Below, one piece after another: positions 28,636 through 37,344 of a stretch of DNA of 64,000 bases (positions are counted from its first letter, which is position 1; the number at the start of each line of letters is the position of its first letter). Location: positions 1 to 64,000 of the forward strand of contig JAWKJY010000006.1 in the NCBI GenBank assembly GCA_041393535.1. The letters run 5' to 3'. The notes beneath the pieces were generated by a model, which was given only the letters and a program-made list of their open reading frames with translations, had not been told where the DNA came from and did no database searches. Origin of the DNA: JAWKJY01 sp041393535. GTDB lineage: Bacteria; Actinomycetota; Thermoleophilia; Gaiellales; Gaiellaceae. A program made the position numbers and the translations under genes.

Positions 28636-28719
28636 CTGGCGCCTGCACCTCGTCCGGCCACCGCGCTCCCGGGGCACGGTGGTGCGCCGGCGAGCGGGGG
28701 CAGGGCGCGGGGGACGCAG

Positions 28720-28950
28720 CTAGGCCGCGAGCAGCGCTGCGAGCTCGCGCGGGTGGAGCGTGAAGACGGCGTGGTCGGCCGCGACCTCCGCGGGCTCGAC
28801 GCCCAGCCGGGCCACCATCTCACGCTGCACGCCCGGCGCGCGGTGACCCAGCGCCTCCAGCTCCGGGATCACCGGCGCCAGCTCGAGCGGGCTCCCCAAC
28901 GCGCCGTGGACGAGGACGAACGACGTCGTCTCGGCCCCAGTCTCGCACGG
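28720..28950 (-). pseudogene. Internally deleted alpha/beta-hydrolase remnant
   Basis: One continuous frame joins the N-terminal strand-turn of an alpha/beta hydrolase (TTSFVLVHGALGSPLELAPV, HG oxyanion motif) directly to the extreme C terminus of the same fold (REMVARLGVEPAEV, then ADHAVFTLHPRELAALLAA with the catalytic-His region). About 170 residues, including the nucleophile elbow GxSxG, are missing. No ATG, GTG or TTG fits the N terminus. Most simply an internal deletion of an EstC/hydroxynitrile-lyase-like hydrolase gene. Confidence 0.6.
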
Positions 28951-29021
28951 CGGGTCGCCCCGCGCCCGGGCCGTTCGCCGATCGACGGCCGGCCCGTGCG
29001 CGTCGTCGGCGCCCGTGCCGA

Positions 29022-29892
29022 TCAGGCGACCCCGGCCGTCCCGCGCATCGTCAGGAAGCCCTCGTGGTCCTGCGCCCAGAGCGCGTAGCCGCCGTCGCCG
29101 TCCGGGCGGCCGCAGACGCGGAAGGGGCGCGTGTCGAACGTCGGTCGCACGGCCGTGAAGGCGAATGACGAGAGGCGCGCCTCCGGGCGCTCGCGCCGGA
29201 GCAGGTCGGCGAAGCAGCGTCGCGATCAGCGGGCCGTGCACGACCAGGCCGGGGTAGCCCTCCTCGTCGGCGCAGTAGCCGCGGTCGTAGTGGATCTTGT
29301 GCCCGTTGAACGTGAGCGCCGAGTAGCGGAACAGGAGCACGGGGTCGGGGGCGATCTCGCGCGAGAACGCGGCGTCGTCGGGCGCCGGCTGCGGCGCGGG
29401 GGCGGGCGCGCCGGGCTGCGGCGCGTCGCGGTAGACGATGTCGTGCTCCTCGCGGATCGCGAGCCCGCGGGGGCCGGAGACCTCGTGGCGCACCGTCACG
29501 AACACGAGCGTGCCGCTCCGCCCCGCCTTGGCGTCGACCGACGCGATCGTCGAGGTGCGGGTCACCTCGTCGCCGACCCGCAGCGGCTCGTGCCACTCGA
29601 GCCGGCCGCCGGCCCACATCCGCCGCGGGAGCGGCACGGGCGGCAGGAAGCCGCCGCGCGCCGGGTGCCCGTCGGAGCCGATCTCCGCCTGACGGGCCTG
29701 CGGCAGGAAGAGCAGCCAGTGCGCGAGCGGCGGGAGCTCGTCGCCGGCGCGCGGCTCGGGCTCGTCGCGGTCCAGGGTGGCGGCGAGACGGGCGATCGGC
29801 GAGGCGGCCACGAGGTCGTGGCGCTCCTCGGTGCGGCCGAGCCACTGGCGCCAGTGCTCGAGCTGCTCGGTCAGGGTGTCGGGTGCGCTCAT
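29022..29892 (-). CDS. FAS1-like (MaoC/hot-dog) dehydratase domain protein, one frameshift
   Basis: About 290 residues, like 3-methylfumaryl/mesaconyl-CoA C4 hydratase and HTD2-type dehydratases. It contains the N-terminal hot-dog domain (FLPPVPLPRRMWAGGRLEWH, VGDEVTRTSTIASVDAK), then the diagnostic FNGHKIHYDRGYC and YPGLVVHGPLIATLL. The frame is broken near 29215, where CTGCTTCGCC should probably read CTGCTCGCC; after removing one base it continues through a typical RPTFDTRPF to the stop at 29022. ATG at 29892. Likely hydrates an enoyl-CoA-type substrate; the exact substrate is unknown. Confidence 0.8.
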
Positions 29893-30208
29893 GTCGGCAG
29901 CTTGCCAGGGAGTCGCCGACGGCGAGATCCGAGGCGTGGGAGACCGCCCCGACCCCCGCGGCGCGCATCGTCTATCGTGGGCCCCGCCCCCACGCCCCGA
30001 CCGAAAGGGAGGAGCCGGTGGCTCGTGCGTCGTCCCACTCGAATCCGACGATCGCTCGCGCACCGTCGTGGCGCCGGCCTCGAGGCCGGGTTGGGCGTTG
30101 CCCTCGCTGCCCGGGACGGCAGGCGCTACGCCGGACGGCCTACCTGCGCGATACCGGCCCCCGCGCCCGGCCGAGGCGTACCAGCCCGTCGACAGGGAGG
30201 TGCCGAAG
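29893..30208. other. Divergent intergenic region before the three-gene cassette
   Basis: 316 bases. A strong GGGAGGAG precedes a GTG at 30018 on the plus strand, but that frame does not look coding beyond a few codons. The frame of the next gene is open and partly protein-like back to about 30030 (TVVAPASRPGWALPSLPG), so the true start of that gene may be upstream with a frameshift between. No RNA gene recognised. Confidence 0.35.
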
Positions 30209-31522
30209 GTGTCCGGACCGCGTGTCCTGCAGCGGCTGCACGAGCTGCACGACGAGCTCTCCACCGTCCACCGGAGCGTCTGGGCGCTCCTCGACGCCGG
30301 CTCGTGGGACGATCTGGCGGCAGCGTCCGTCACCGGACTGGGGGTCTCCCAGGGAGCGGTGCCGCGAGTCGGCGCTGCCTCCGCGCTGATCCGGGCCGGT
30401 CTCCACGCCCCGGTCGACGAGGGCCTTCCGGCGCGACTCTTCGGCGACCAGCTCGGCGATCCGACCCGGCGAGCGGAGCTGCACCAGCAGCTCGCCGCCG
30501 CGGCGGCGAGCGAGGACGTCTCGCTCGAGGCGGCCGACGTCGACGCGTTCCTGGACGGCGACGTGCTCCGCGCGCTGGCCAGCGGAATCGGCGCCGCGGC
30601 CGACGCGGCGATCGAGCGGATCGCCGCGGCCTCGGCCCAGGTGGCCGCCGACGTGTACGTCGGCCAGGTGAGCGCGACCGCGAACACCGCGTTCATGGCG
30701 ACGAGCGGCGATTCACGGCCATTGTCGGCCGTGACCAGCGCGACGGCGAACGCGGTCGCCGACGAGCTCGTGTCCGGGCTCGACGACGGGCTCGGGTTGC
30801 TCCACGAGCTCCTCGTCGGCGACGGCACGGCAGCCGAGGTCGCGGCGACGGCGTGGGGCGTCGCCAGCGAGATCCACGCGCGCGCCGGAGTCGTCGGGAC
30901 CACGCTCGGCAGCGGGGTCGGGCTGCTCGATCGGACGGACGCAACGGCGCCGCTCGGGCGGAGCCTCGCGCGGCTCCGGTCCGCGTCGCGGCTGGCGGCT
31001 GCCTCCGTGGCGTTCGCGACGTTCCTGCAGGTTCGGCTGGCCGGCACGGGATCGGCGAGGTTCCTCGCGGGCGAGCGGAGACGGGCACGTACACGGGGCT
31101 TCCCCTCCGCCGCCCCGGTCGGACGGCCCCTGGGCTCGGCCGCCCTCCCAGACGCGGCGGGGGGCGAGCTCGTCCGCGTCGAGGGATGGGTGGACGACCT
31201 GCGCATCGTGGACGACCCGGCGCCCCCGAAGTTCTCGTCCCTGTTGTCGTTGCGCGAGGCGACGGGCGTCGTGACCGTGCGCGCCCACATGTACAGCCTC
31301 CGGAACAACGGGCTGCGCGACGGCGCGTACGCGGTTGCACACGGCACCGTGGCCACGGTCGGGGGCGAGACGCGGCTGGACGTCGATCGGCTCGCACTCA
31401 CCGCGCAGCGGCGGACGAGCTGGCTCGACGACGTCGTCTACCGCATGCGCTTCGCCATCCTCGTGCACCTCGACGGCATGAACCTCGACTTCACGCCAAC
31501 CTACGGGGAGGACGGGCCGTGA
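30209..31522 (+). CDS. Unknown protein, helical N-terminus with OB-fold-like C-terminus (437 aa)
   Basis: About 437 residues, start GTG 30209 chosen for GGGAGG eight bases upstream (GTG 30200 is possible). Residues 1-290 are Ala/Leu-rich helices (QLAAAAASEDVSLEAADVDA, AAADAAIERIAAASAQVAAD). Residues about 320-437 are beta-rich with an OB-fold look (GELVRVEGWVDDLRIVDD, TGVVTVRAHMYSLRNNGL, GAYAVAHGTVATVGGETRL). The stop overlaps the next start (GTGA). First gene of a three-gene plus-strand cassette. Family not recognised; nucleic-acid or ligand binding by the OB-like part is inference. Confidence 0.65.
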   Translation: MSGPRVLQRLHELHDELSTVHRSVWALLDAGSWDDLAAASVTGLGVSQGAVPRVGAASALIRAGLHAPVDEGLPARLFGDQLGDPTRRAELHQQLAAAAASEDVSLEAADVDAFLDGDVLRALASGIGAAADAAIERIAAASAQVAADVYVGQVSATANTAFMATSGDSRPLSAVTSATANAVADELVSGLDDGLGLLHELLVGDGTAAEVAATAWGVASEIHARAGVVGTTLGSGVGLLDRTDATAPLGRSLARLRSASRLAAASVAFATFLQVRLAGTGSARFLAGERRRARTRGFPSAAPVGRPLGSAALPDAAGGELVRVEGWVDDLRIVDDPAPPKFSSLLSLREATGVVTVRAHMYSLRNNGLRDGAYAVAHGTVATVGGETRLDVDRLALTAQRRTSWLDDVVYRMRFAILVHLDGMNLDFTPTYGEDGP

Positions 31523-31829
31523 GCTGCGCGGCGCAGAAGGCGGCTGTCGGCGCGGCCAAGGCCGCCGTCGACCAGGCGAACGCCAGCTTCGACTCCCACC
31601 TCGAGGCGGTCGCCATCTGGGGCGCGCTCATGGCCGCGTCGTGCGCGGCCGCCGTCGGCGGGGCGGCCCCCGCGATAGGCCCGTGCGCGGTCGCCGCCGC
31701 ACAGGTCGCCCAGCACACGCGGGACGCCAGCGGGCGATCGAAGCGTACGCGAAGGCCGCGCAACGGCTCAATGACGCGGAGGGCGACCTCGACACGTGCG
31801 AGGCGTCGAAGCGGGTGTCAGGGACATGA
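31519..31829 (+). CDS. Small cysteine-containing protein, unknown (about 103 aa, one frameshift)
   Basis: Starts GTG at 31519 overlapping the upstream stop. Ala-rich and helical (VSCAAQKAAVGAAKAAVDQA, AAVGGAAPAIGPCAVAAAQV) with cysteines near both ends (CEASKRVSGT at the end). The frame breaks near 31730: GACGCCAGCGGG lacks one C compared with a continuous GAC GCC CAG CGG. With that base restored it runs through AIEAYAKAAQRLNDAEGDLD to TGA at 31829. Helical pattern suggests a coiled-coil or membrane-active small protein. Function unknown. Confidence 0.55.
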
Positions 31830-31854
31830 GCCATCGCGGGCGACGGGCCGCGGG

Positions 31855-33252
31855 TTGACCCGGTTTCGCTTCGTCACCAACCTCCGGCCCCGCACGGTCG
31901 AGAGCTTCGAGCGGAGCGCGTACCGCCCGCAGGCCTGGCTGCTCTCGACGCACCGTGCGACACGCGAGACGCTCAGGCTCGGGAGTCCCTGCGCGAGCAG
32001 GGACGACCTCTTCGCTGACAACGGCACGAAGGAGCTGATCGGGGTCGTGCGCCGCCGCTTCGACAGCCGCCTGGAGGGGCTGCACGCCGCGATCCGGGAG
32101 CTCCGGCGCGGCCTCGGCGACGGCCGGCGGGTGCCGAACCCGAGCGAGGTCCCGGCCACCCTGCGGCGCGAGGCGTCGCGGGTGGCGGGCGAGGTCGCGA
32201 ACGAGGTCGAGCACGAGCTCGCGGCGGTGCCAGTCGAGGCGGTGCTCTCCGAGCAGCTCCGCATGAACCCCACGCACCTCATCGCCAAGGAGGACTTCAC
32301 CACGGCCACGCTCGTCAGCCTCGGGCTCGAGCGGGAGATCACCGGCTGGTCCGTCGCCCGCTACGACCGGCTGAACGCGCGGACGCTCGAGTACTGGCGG
32401 GCCGCCTCGGCGGATCCTCGCTGTGCCGGGCGCGCCGTCTACGCGACCCTCTCGGCCACCGACTACGCGACGGCGCGATCCGCCGCAGAGCTCGCGGCGC
32501 GGGCGGGCGTGACGCACGTCGCCCTGGGGTTCGCCGCGATCAACCTCGACCGGACGGTCGTCGACGTCTTCCGGCTGCCCCATCGGAGGACGCTCCGGGC
32601 GCCAGGCCCGCGGCGGTACGTGCGGGTCGCGGAGATCGTGCTCGGGATCCGGGACGGCTACCGACGGGCGGGCCCCCGACTCCACGCCTTCCACGGGCTC
32701 GGGCTGGGCGCCACGGCGCAGTACCCGATTCTCGCCGCGACCCTCGACTGGTACACGCACGTCTCGGTGGACTCGACGAGCCCGCTGCACGACGCCGTCA
32801 ACGACCTCGTCTTCTACGACGACGCCAGCCGCGGCGATCGCGTCAGCGTACTCGAGGCGGCGCAGCGCATCCTGGACGGCGGCAGCTGGTCGTTCGCGTC
32901 GCCGTTCTGCCGCGACCTGCGCTCGCGGTTCCGCCACGACCCGACCGCCGCGCGGCGTTGGTGGGAGGCCGAGGGACGCCCGGCGATCACGAGTGACGAC
33001 CTCCATCCGGCCAGGCCTCTCGGCGCCGCACTCGGCGTCTTCGCCACCGCCCGCGGCGAGGAGACGGCCGGCCAGGTCAGGGGCCGGGTCGCGCACAACC
33101 ACTGGGTCTGCGACCAGCTCGCCGGGGGCGTTCCATCGCGAGGGCGCCGCGACTGGGGACGGGACGAGCTGGACGAGCTGGTCGCAACCCGATCCTCCCA
33201 CACCCGCCTCGGCCTGATGGCCGCCAGCGAGGTCGTCCGGGCCGCCCTTTGA
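31855..33252 (+). CDS. tRNA-guanine transglycosylase-like TIM-barrel protein (465 aa), tentative
   Basis: About 465 residues. Two Asp motifs resemble those of tRNA-guanine transglycosylases: FADNGTKELIG near residue 55 (compare D-S-G-G-F, general acid) and VSVDSTSPLHDAV near residue 306 (compare the nucleophile D-S/C-V-x-P). The strand before the second is LHAFHGLGLGATAQYPI, like the HxxGxG loop of that fold, which also occurs in DNA-modifying DpdA. The classic zinc site is not evident. Start TTG 31855 gives an open frame; an ATG at 31826 overlapping the previous stop would need one missing base near 31852. Last gene of the cassette. Assignment is motif-based inference. Confidence 0.5.
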   Translation: MTRFRFVTNLRPRTVESFERSAYRPQAWLLSTHRATRETLRLGSPCASRDDLFADNGTKELIGVVRRRFDSRLEGLHAAIRELRRGLGDGRRVPNPSEVPATLRREASRVAGEVANEVEHELAAVPVEAVLSEQLRMNPTHLIAKEDFTTATLVSLGLEREITGWSVARYDRLNARTLEYWRAASADPRCAGRAVYATLSATDYATARSAAELAARAGVTHVALGFAAINLDRTVVDVFRLPHRRTLRAPGPRRYVRVAEIVLGIRDGYRRAGPRLHAFHGLGLGATAQYPILAATLDWYTHVSVDSTSPLHDAVNDLVFYDDASRGDRVSVLEAAQRILDGGSWSFASPFCRDLRSRFRHDPTAARRWWEAEGRPAITSDDLHPARPLGAALGVFATARGEETAGQVRGRVAHNHWVCDQLAGGVPSRGRRDWGRDELDELVATRSSHTRLGLMAASEVVRAAL

Positions 33253-33441
33253 GTCCGGCGGCGCTCGCCCGGAACAGCGCGCCAGGACGCCGGGGCTGGC
33301 TCCGCCACGGCGCGCCGGCACCGGCCGCTGCGGTCACCGAGCGATGGCATGCGATGAGGGGCTCGCGGGCACCGCCGCAGGGGCCCGGGCGGCGCTCGGC
33401 TGGCTCGTCGCGGTCGCGTGACCCCCGGGCTGGCGCGAATC

Positions 33442-33471
33442 GTGACCATGTGGTGAACATCGGGATATGCT
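33442..33471 (+). promoter_or_regulatory. Candidate promoter of the PEP-utilising protein gene
   Basis: -35 GTGACC (33442-33447) and -10 TATGCT (33466-33471) with an 18-base spacer, about 100 bases upstream of the ATG at 33573. The region is locally less GC-rich than its surroundings. Confidence 0.45.
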
Positions 33472-33572
33472 CGGCCGGCCTGCGACCGGTCGGCGCCGCC
33501 ACGTGCAGCGGGGACGCCGCCGGAGCGGAGGCGCCGCTGCCACGCGGCCTCGACATCCCCCGGAGGAGCGCC

Positions 33573-35198
33573 ATGAGCACCGCCCCGACCGCCTTCGACC
33601 CGCCGGGCCCCGGCACCTGGCTGCAGGACGGCGTCCACGTGCCGCGGCCCTGGTCGCGCTACCAGGCGGAGATCCATCCGCCGAACCTCGCAGCCGGCTT
33701 CCGCGAGGGGGCCCGACGGTACGGCCTCCTGCTCGACACGCTCGACTACCGCATGGTGCACGGGCTCGCGTACTTCGCGGTCGCGCCGCCGCCGGAGGCC
33801 GAGATCCCGGCGATCATCGCCGCAGGGGCGACGGCGATCCAGCAGCGGCTGTGGCGGGAGGACGTCGAGCGCTGGGAGCGCGAGGCGAAGCCCGCCTCGA
33901 TCCGCGACCACCTCGCGCTGCAGCGGATCGACCCCGGCGGGCTCGACGACGCCGCGCTGGCCGCGCACGTCGAGCGCTGCCGCGAGCACCAGCAGGCGAT
34001 GATCCGCCAGCACCACCGCTTCAGCGTGCCGGCGATCATGCCGATCGGCGACCTGCTCGCCCACGCGGCCGAGTGGACGGGCCGGCCGCCGGGCGAGCTG
34101 ATCGGGCTCGTCCGCGGCACCGCGCCGGAGTCGGCCGGGTCGACGCCCGAGCTGACGCGGCTGGCCGGGGCCATCCGCGCGAGCGACGGCGCGCGCTCGC
34201 TCCTCCGGGAGGACGACGAGACGGCGCTCGCCGCGCTCCTCGCCGCGCCGGGCGAGGTGGGCGCCGCCGCCCGCGCCTACGTCGACCTGGTCGGCTACCG
34301 GCTCCTCGACAGCATCGACACCGGCGACCCGTACGCGCTCGAGGTGCCGCACGTCGTCGTCGAGGGGATCCGTCTCGCCGTCGAGGGCGGCCCGCCGGCG
34401 TCGAGCCAGGCGAGCGACGCCGAGGTCGCCGCCGTGCGGGACGACGTGCCGGACGGGCACCGCGACGCCTTCGACGAGCTGCTCGCGGAGGCGCGGCGCG
34501 TCTCGCCGCTGCGAGACGAGCGCGGCCTCTACAGCGAGGTCTGGGCCGGCGGGCTCGCCCGCCGCGCCCTGCTCGAGGCGGGCCGGCGGCTCGCGCAGGC
34601 CGGACGGGTCGAGGAGCCCGTCCACCTCGTCGACGCGGACTGGGCCGAGCTCCAGCCGCTCCTCGCCAGCAGCGGCGGGCCGCCCGCGGGCGAGCTCGCC
34701 GGCCGCGCCGCCGACCGCGCGTCGCGCACCGCCGCCGACGCGCCGCCGTTCCTCGGCGCGCCGCCGGAGCCGCCGCCGCCGCTCGACGGGCTGCCGCCCG
34801 AGACGCAGCGGGTGATGCGGGCGGTGGGCGTCTCGATCGACGCGCTCTTCGCGCCGTCGAGCCGGGCGAACGACGCGACGACGCTCCGCGGCATCGGCGC
34901 GAGCCCCGGCACGTACACGGGGCCGGCGCGCGTGATCGCCGGGCCGCACGAGCTGCACCGGCTCGAGCGCGGCGACGTGCTCGTCGTCCCGACCACGGCC
35001 GCCTCGTTCAACGTCGCCCTGCCGCTGCTCGGCGCGATCGTGACCGACAGCGGCGGGCTGCTCTCGCACGCGGCGATCGTCTCCCGGGAGCTCGGGCTCC
35101 CCGGCGTCGTCGGCTGCCGGGAGGCGACCCGGACGATCGCCGACGGCGCGCGCGTGCGCGTGGACGGCGAGGCGGGCGAGGTGACGCTGCTCGACTGA
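33573..35198 (+). CDS. PEP-utilising enzyme-like protein with phosphohistidine swivel domain
   Basis: 541 residues, ATG at 33573 with GGAGGAG six bases upstream. The C-terminal 90 residues are the mobile PEP/pyruvate phosphotransfer domain (ASPGTYTGPARVI; GDVLVVPTTAASFNV; then GGLLSHAAIVSRELGLPGV with the phosphorylatable His). Residues 1-440 are helical, resembling the middle part of rifampicin phosphotransferase/PEP synthase-like proteins (DYRMVHGLAYFAVA). No ATP-grasp (PPDK_N) domain is present here or next to it, so it either works with a separate ATP-binding partner or has lost phosphotransfer. Confidence 0.75.
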   Translation: MSTAPTAFDPPGPGTWLQDGVHVPRPWSRYQAEIHPPNLAAGFREGARRYGLLLDTLDYRMVHGLAYFAVAPPPEAEIPAIIAAGATAIQQRLWREDVERWEREAKPASIRDHLALQRIDPGGLDDAALAAHVERCREHQQAMIRQHHRFSVPAIMPIGDLLAHAAEWTGRPPGELIGLVRGTAPESAGSTPELTRLAGAIRASDGARSLLREDDETALAALLAAPGEVGAAARAYVDLVGYRLLDSIDTGDPYALEVPHVVVEGIRLAVEGGPPASSQASDAEVAAVRDDVPDGHRDAFDELLAEARRVSPLRDERGLYSEVWAGGLARRALLEAGRRLAQAGRVEEPVHLVDADWAELQPLLASSGGPPAGELAGRAADRASRTAADAPPFLGAPPEPPPPLDGLPPETQRVMRAVGVSIDALFAPSSRANDATTLRGIGASPGTYTGPARVIAGPHELHRLERGDVLVVPTTAASFNVALPLLGAIVTDSGGLLSHAAIVSRELGLPGVVGCREATRTIADGARVRVDGEAGEVTLLD

Positions 35199-35222
35199 CC
35201 GGGCGGGGCTGGCCGGCCGCGC

Positions 35223-37196
35223 TCAGAGGGCGCGGCCGGCCTCGAAGCCGTCCCAGATCGCGTCGTCGAGCTTCCGCGGCGCGAGGCAGTCGCCGATTCG
35301 CACCGGCTCGACCGAGGGCGCGGCGAGGCGCAGCTCGCGGTAGAGCTCGTCCCGCACGCGGTTGCCCGTGCAGAGGACGACCGCGTCCGCCTCGCGGGTC
35401 GAGGGCTCGTCGGAGTAGACGTCGAACAGGCGCACGCGGCCCGGCTCGATCGCGTCGACCCACGTGCAGGGGACGAGCTCGATCCCGGCCCGCTTCAGCC
35501 GCCGGTAGAGGAACTCCGCCCCGACCGGCCCGGTCGACGTGCCGACGACCTGGTTGCGCGTGACGATCGCGACCCGCTTGCCGTGCTCGGCCAGGAGCTC
35601 CGCCGCGGTCGTCGCCTGGACGTGCGGGTCGTCCTCGAGCACGACGACGCGCTCGCCGACGCGCTCGGGACGCTCGACCGCCTCCCACGCGGTGAGGACG
35701 TGCGGCAGGTCGCAGCCCGGCACGGCGAGGACGTGCGGGCGGAACGAGGCGAAGCCCGTGCGCACGGGGGTCGAGCCGGTCGCGAGGACGACCCGGTCGA
35801 AGCCGGCGAGCGCGGCCGCGTCGGCCCGCACGCCGAGGCGCAGCTCGACGCCGAGCCGCACGAGCTCCCGCTCCAGCCAGTCGCAGACCTCGGCGAGCTC
35901 GCGCCGCGAGGCGGCCCGGGCCGCGAGCCGGAGCTGCCCGCCGAGCCAGTCGCGCTCCTCGAACAGCGTCACGGCGTGCCCGCGCGCGGCGGCGACGACC
36001 GCGGCCTGCAGCCCGGCCGGGCCGCCGCCGGCGATCGCGACCCGCCGCGGCTCGGCCGCGGGGGCGAGCCCGCCGACCTCGGCCTCGCGGCCGACCGCCG
36101 GGTTGACCGTGCAGCTCATCGGGTAGCCGGCGAGGACGCGCCCGAGGCAGCCCTGGTTGGCGTTGACGCACGGCCGGATCTCCGTCAGGCGGCCCGCGCG
36201 GGCCTTGCGCGGCAGGTCGGGGTCGGCGATCAGCGCGCGGTTCATCCCGATCAGGTCGACGTTGCCCTCGGCGAGGATCGCCTCCGCGTGCAGCGGGTCC
36301 TTGATCCGCGTGGCGATCGCGATCGGCAGGCGGACCTGCGCACGCAGGTCCGCCGCGAGCGGGACGAACAGCCCCTGCGGGTGGCCGAGGTCCGCGATCC
36401 AGAGGGGCCAGTCGCGCGTCGAGGCAGCGCTCGCGTTGACGTAGTCGACGTCGCCGCTCGCCTCGAGCGCCTGTGCGACGAGGCCCGCCTCCTCCGGCCC
36501 GAGGCCTCCCTCGACCATGTCGTCCAGCGACAGGCGCACGCCGACGAGCAGCCCCGGGCCGACGGCCTCGCGCACCACCCGGACGACCCGCAGCAGCACG
36601 CGCATGCGGTTCTCGAGCGAGCCGCCCCACTCGTCCTCGCGGTGGTTCGTCGACGGCGAGAGGAACTGGTTCAGCCCGTAGCCCTGCGAGCAGAACACCT
36701 CGACGCCGTCCCACTCCCCCGCCCGGACGTTCGCGGCCGACCGCGCGAAGCGCTCGATCAGGTCCTCGATCTCCCATGGCTCGAGCTCCTTGGGGATCTC
36801 GCGCACCTGCGGGCTCGCGAGCGGCGAGGCAGCGAGCACGGGCCGGCGGTGGCCCATCGCCCCGGCCTGGCGGCCCGAGAAGTGGAGCTGGCCGCTGATC
36901 AGCGCCCCGTGGCGGTGGACGGCCTCGGCGATCCGCCGGTAGGCCTCGACGGCGCGCGGGTCGGCGGCGAGGTTCTCGCCGGGCGCCGCGAACTGCAGCT
37001 CGTGGACGTGGAGGCTGCCGACGACGATCAGCGCCGCGCCGCCGCGGGCGCGCGCCTCGTAGTAGGCGAGCTGCCGCTCGCTCGGCAGGCCGCCCTGCGC
37101 GAAGCCGGTGCCGTGCGGCGGCGAGACGATCCGGTTGCGCAGCGTGACGGGCCCGACCGCGAGGGGCGAGAAGAGCCGGTCGAGCGCGTCGCTCAT
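35223..37196 (-). CDS. NADH:flavin oxidoreductase / 2,4-dienoyl-CoA reductase family
   Basis: 657 residues: N-terminal old-yellow-enzyme FMN barrel (FSPLAVGPVTLRNRIV, GYGLNQFLSP, NHREDEWGGSLENRMR), then a linker Fe-S segment, then FAD/NAD Rossmann domains (VAIAGGGPAGLQAA). The Fe-S segment reads RPCVNANQGCLGR followed by SCTVNP about 11 residues later, so only three of the four usual cysteines (CxxCxxxCx11C) are present; the second is Ala. Family members reduce 2,4-dienoyl-CoA or demethylate trimethylamine- or proline-betaine-type substrates. ATG at 37196. Substrate unknown; no operon partner nearby. Confidence 0.9.
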   Translation of the reverse strand: MSDALDRLFSPLAVGPVTLRNRIVSPPHGTGFAQGGLPSERQLAYYEARARGGAALIVVGSLHVHELQFAAPGENLAADPRAVEAYRRIAEAVHRHGALISGQLHFSGRQAGAMGHRRPVLAASPLASPQVREIPKELEPWEIEDLIERFARSAANVRAGEWDGVEVFCSQGYGLNQFLSPSTNHREDEWGGSLENRMRVLLRVVRVVREAVGPGLLVGVRLSLDDMVEGGLGPEEAGLVAQALEASGDVDYVNASAASTRDWPLWIADLGHPQGLFVPLAADLRAQVRLPIAIATRIKDPLHAEAILAEGNVDLIGMNRALIADPDLPRKARAGRLTEIRPCVNANQGCLGRVLAGYPMSCTVNPAVGREAEVGGLAPAAEPRRVAIAGGGPAGLQAAVVAAARGHAVTLFEERDWLGGQLRLAARAASRRELAEVCDWLERELVRLGVELRLGVRADAAALAGFDRVVLATGSTPVRTGFASFRPHVLAVPGCDLPHVLTAWEAVERPERVGERVVVLEDDPHVQATTAAELLAEHGKRVAIVTRNQVVGTSTGPVGAEFLYRRLKRAGIELVPCTWVDAIEPGRVRLFDVYSDEPSTREADAVVLCTGNRVRDELYRELRLAAPSVEPVRIGDCLAPRKLDDAIWDGFEAGRAL

Positions 37197-37344
37197 GCGG
37201 CGGCCGCTCGACGGGACGGGCGCGTGTCCACGGCGGGACCCTAGTGCCTGCGCGCGCCGGATGGAAGCGCGCGGCGGGAATCCCGCGCCCGGGATCCGAG
37301 CCGCCGCGGACGATGTCGTCCTCCCCTGCGCGCATGATCACCGG

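Noticed and set aside
28636..28719. Attachment site or integrated element downstream of tRNA-Arg
   Set aside because: No repeat of the tRNA 3' end, integrase or phage gene is found to the right of the tRNA; the region is ordinary.
29131..33252. Plus-strand frame of 1373 codons starting inside the FAS1-like gene
   Set aside because: Protein-like composition and motifs begin only near 31855; the upstream part is antisense shadow.
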